Part shown: positions 6,238 to 7,917 of the stretch, one piece after another
Position numbering within the stretch: position 1 is the first letter of the stretch
Layout: every line of letters starts with the position of its first letter
Origin: Deltaproteobacteria bacterium
Lineage (GTDB): Bacteria > Desulfobacterota > GWC2-55-46 > S146-70
Assembly: GCA_015492395.1 (NCBI GenBank)
Contig: WGFD01000094.1
Span: forward strand, 1-7,917
DNA length: 7,917 bases
Direction of reading: 5' to 3'
Notes under the pieces: model-generated
Databases searched by the model: none
Seen by the model: the letters and a program-made list of their open reading frames with translations, nothing else
What the model was told of the DNA's origin: nothing
Program-made: the position numbers and the translations under genes

Positions 6238-7308
6238 ATGGACACCGTACATATGGAAACGGCCCTTCAACTGGCCATGAAGGGTGTGGGCAAGACCAGC
6301 CCCAACCCTGCTGTCGGCGCGGTCATCGTAAAGAGAGGTAGGGTTATAGGAAGAGGATACCACAAACGTGCCGGAGGACCGCATGCAGAGGTGAACGCCA
6401 TTAAGGATGCCGGAAACGCAGCCGGGGCAGACATGTACGTGACATTGGAACCATGCGACCACTCCGGAAAGACGCCTCCGTGCACGGATGCCATCATAAG
6501 TACGGGCATAAAGAGGGTATTTATCGGCGCAAGGGATCCCAACCCTTCCGTATCAGGGAGGGGCATCAGGCGCCTCAGATCCCATGGCATCGAAGTAAGA
6601 TCCGGGATCTTGAGAGAGGACTGCACGTCGATAAACGAGGCGTACAACAAATATATAACCACAAGGATCCCCTTTGTCACGCTAAAGTTGGCCGCTACCA
6701 TCGACGGCAGGATCGCCACCTCCACCGGGGAGTCCAAGTGGATAACAGGTGAACCGGCCAGAAAAGAGGTCCACAGGATGCGGAGCAAGACCGATGGAGT
6801 CATGGTCGGTATCGGAACGGTCCTAAGCGATGACCCGCTGCTGACGACGCGATATGTCAGAGGCGGGGTCCCGGTCAGGATCGTAGCGGACACTAATCTC
6901 AAGATACCGCTCGATTCGAGGCTCCTCGGTGAAGGAGGAAGGGTCGTAATAGCGACGACCAGGAGGGCGTCACTCGGCAAGGCGAGAGAACTTGAAGGGA
7001 TGGGGGCTGAGGTGTTGTTCATTCCAGCCGCAAGGGAGGGCGTAAGCATCGGAAAACTGCTGGCAACACTGGGGAGGATGGAGATTACCAGCCTATTGAT
7101 CGAAGGCGGCCCCAGAATCGCCGCATCGGCCTTGAGAGAAGGGGTGGTAGACAAGGTCGTTATCTTCTTCTCTCCCAGGATAATAGGAGGAGACGGGATC
7201 CCCATGATCGGCAGGCTGGGCACGAAGCGATTGAATGACAGCCTTGCGCTGAAAGAATTGGCCTTCAGGAAGATCGGCAAAGACACAATAGCAGAGGGCT
7301 ATCTGTGA
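6238..7308 (+). CDS. ribD: Bifunctional riboflavin biosynthesis deaminase/reductase RibD
   Basis: RibD carries out two successive steps of riboflavin synthesis: deamination of the diaminopyrimidine phosphoribosylamine from GTP cyclohydrolase II, then NADPH-dependent reduction of the ribosyl side chain. The 356-residue protein has both domains. The N-terminal zinc deaminase (about 1-145) shows SPNPAVGAVIV, HAE (His49, Glu51) and EPCDHSGKTPPC (Cys73, Cys82). The reductase domain (about 146-356) shows the substrate Lys150, ATIDGRIAT, SKWITG, GTVLSDDPLLTTR, IEGGPR and IIGGDG. Two nearby ATGs exist (6238, 6253); the first gives the family-like MDTVHMETAL. No SD is visible for either, and with only 9 bases after the nrdR stop, translational coupling is likely. 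It overlaps ribE by one base. Confidence 0.96.
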   Translation: MDTVHMETALQLAMKGVGKTSPNPAVGAVIVKRGRVIGRGYHKRAGGPHAEVNAIKDAGNAAGADMYVTLEPCDHSGKTPPCTDAIISTGIKRVFIGARDPNPSVSGRGIRRLRSHGIEVRSGILREDCTSINEAYNKYITTRIPFVTLKLAATIDGRIATSTGESKWITGEPARKEVHRMRSKTDGVMVGIGTVLSDDPLLTTRYVRGGVPVRIVADTNLKIPLDSRLLGEGGRVVIATTRRASLGKARELEGMGAEVLFIPAAREGVSIGKLLATLGRMEITSLLIEGGPRIAASALREGVVDKVVIFFSPRIIGGDGIPMIGRLGTKRLNDSLALKELAFRKIGKDTIAEGYL

Positions 7309-7917
7309 TGTTTACTGGAATAGTGGATGGCGTAGGAAAGATAAAGTCTATTGAAAAAGACGGGAAATCTGCTAGAATTACCGTTCAGACCGGTTTTGAT
7401 TTGGAAGGCGTCGGGATCGGCGGCAGTGTCGCCGTCGAAGGGGCCTGTTTGACCGTTACAGCCGTTGAGAGTAGAGGCTTTTCCGCAGACATTTCGGGAG
7501 AGACCCTGCTCGTAACCACACTAAAGGATCTCAGGACCGGAGACCACGTAAACATAGAGAAGCCCCTTACACTGTCCACGCCGCTGGGGGGCCACATCGT
7601 AACTGGACACATCGACGGGACAGGAACCATAAAGGGAAAGAAGGCCATAAACACGGGCTACGTTGAGATCTCTTTCACAATCCCTGCGGAACTAATGTCA
7701 CAGGTGGCGACAAAAGGCTCCATAGCTGTAGACGGTATAAGCCTCACCGTGTCGAAGACCATGGAGGGAGGTTTCAACACCGTGCTTATACCCCATACAC
7801 TCGGCAAGACCACACTTTCTCAAAAGGTCTCCGGGGACAGTGTGAATATAGAAACTGATGTAATAGCAAAGTATGTTGAGAGGTCTTTGAAAGGCTGCAG
7901 GGAAAAGGGTGTGACGG
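7308..7917 (+). CDS. ribE: Riboflavin synthase alpha subunit, 3' end cut by the window
   Basis: Riboflavin synthase dismutates two 6,7-dimethyl-8-ribityllumazine molecules into riboflavin and the pyrimidinedione precursor. The gene starts at ATG 7308, whose A is the last base of the ribD stop (TGATG overlap), with AGAGGG at 7293-7298 as SD inside ribD. At least 203 codons are present with no stop before the edge, close to the full family length of about 200-220. The start MFTGIV is diagnostic. The two internally repeated lumazine-binding barrels are visible: AVEGACLTV (Cys47) in the first, and GGHIVTGHIDG (His96, His101) then AVDGISLTV in the second. The C-terminal IETDVIAKYVERSL is typical. 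In some nomenclatures this is ribC or ribB. A ribBA, ribH, nusB continuation is expected but not visible. Confidence 0.95.
   Translation, partial: MFTGIVDGVGKIKSIEKDGKSARITVQTGFDLEGVGIGGSVAVEGACLTVTAVESRGFSADISGETLLVTTLKDLRTGDHVNIEKPLTLSTPLGGHIVTGHIDGTGTIKGKKAINTGYVEISFTIPAELMSQVATKGSIAVDGISLTVSKTMEGGFNTVLIPHTLGKTTLSQKVSGDSVNIETDVIAKYVERSLKGCREKGVT

Noticed and set aside
6267..7286. Long open frame on the - strand opposite ribD (339 codons).
   Set aside because: It lies wholly antisense to a gene with complete RibD motifs, shows no recognisable domain, and is the shadow expected from this codon bias.

Overview
The window holds nine housekeeping genes, all on the + strand, and no sign of a mobile element, CRISPR array, phage or defence system. 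Both end genes are cut by the window edges. The order is fabD (3' part), fabG, acpP, fabF, rpiB, glyA, nrdR, ribD, ribE (5' part, nearly complete). Base composition looks close to balanced, slightly GC-rich by eye. Codon choice leans strongly to ATA for Ile and AGG/AGA for Arg in every gene, so there is no sign of recent transfer. The gene order (fatty-acid block, rpiB-glyA, then nrdR-ribD-ribE), together with this codon style, fits the Desulfobacterota/Nitrospirota part of the tree. That placement is recalled from known gene orders and is not proven here.

Layout: 1-872 fabD; 873-1063 a spacer with two good RNA stem-loops; 1064-1804 fabG; 1805-2041 a spacer with a convincing sigma70-type promoter for acpP and a tandem repeat just upstream of it; 2042-2278 acpP; 2279-2412 a spacer with three consecutive hairpins; 2413-3654 fabF; 3655-3785 a spacer with a promoter candidate; 3786-4253 rpiB (TTG start); 4254-4387 the glyA leader; 4388-5653 glyA; 5654-5751 a spacer with a possible nrdR promoter; 5752-6228 nrdR; 6238-7308 ribD; 7308-end ribE. 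No gene-free stretch exceeds 300 bases.

How the genes work together: FabD loads malonate onto the acyl carrier protein AcpP, FabF condenses malonyl-ACP with the growing acyl-ACP, and FabG reduces the resulting 3-ketoacyl-ACP. RpiB interconverts ribulose-5-P and ribose-5-P, and GlyA makes glycine and one-carbon units. Both feed purine (GTP) synthesis, and ribulose-5-P and GTP are the two precursors of riboflavin, made here by RibD and RibE. NrdR is the ribonucleotide reductase repressor commonly found beside ribD. The first six genes sit apart, with spacers of 98-237 bases that carry hairpins or promoters. nrdR-ribD-ribE are packed almost end to end. The features most worth a second look are therefore in the spacers and in FabG's cofactor-site residues, not in any novel gene system.
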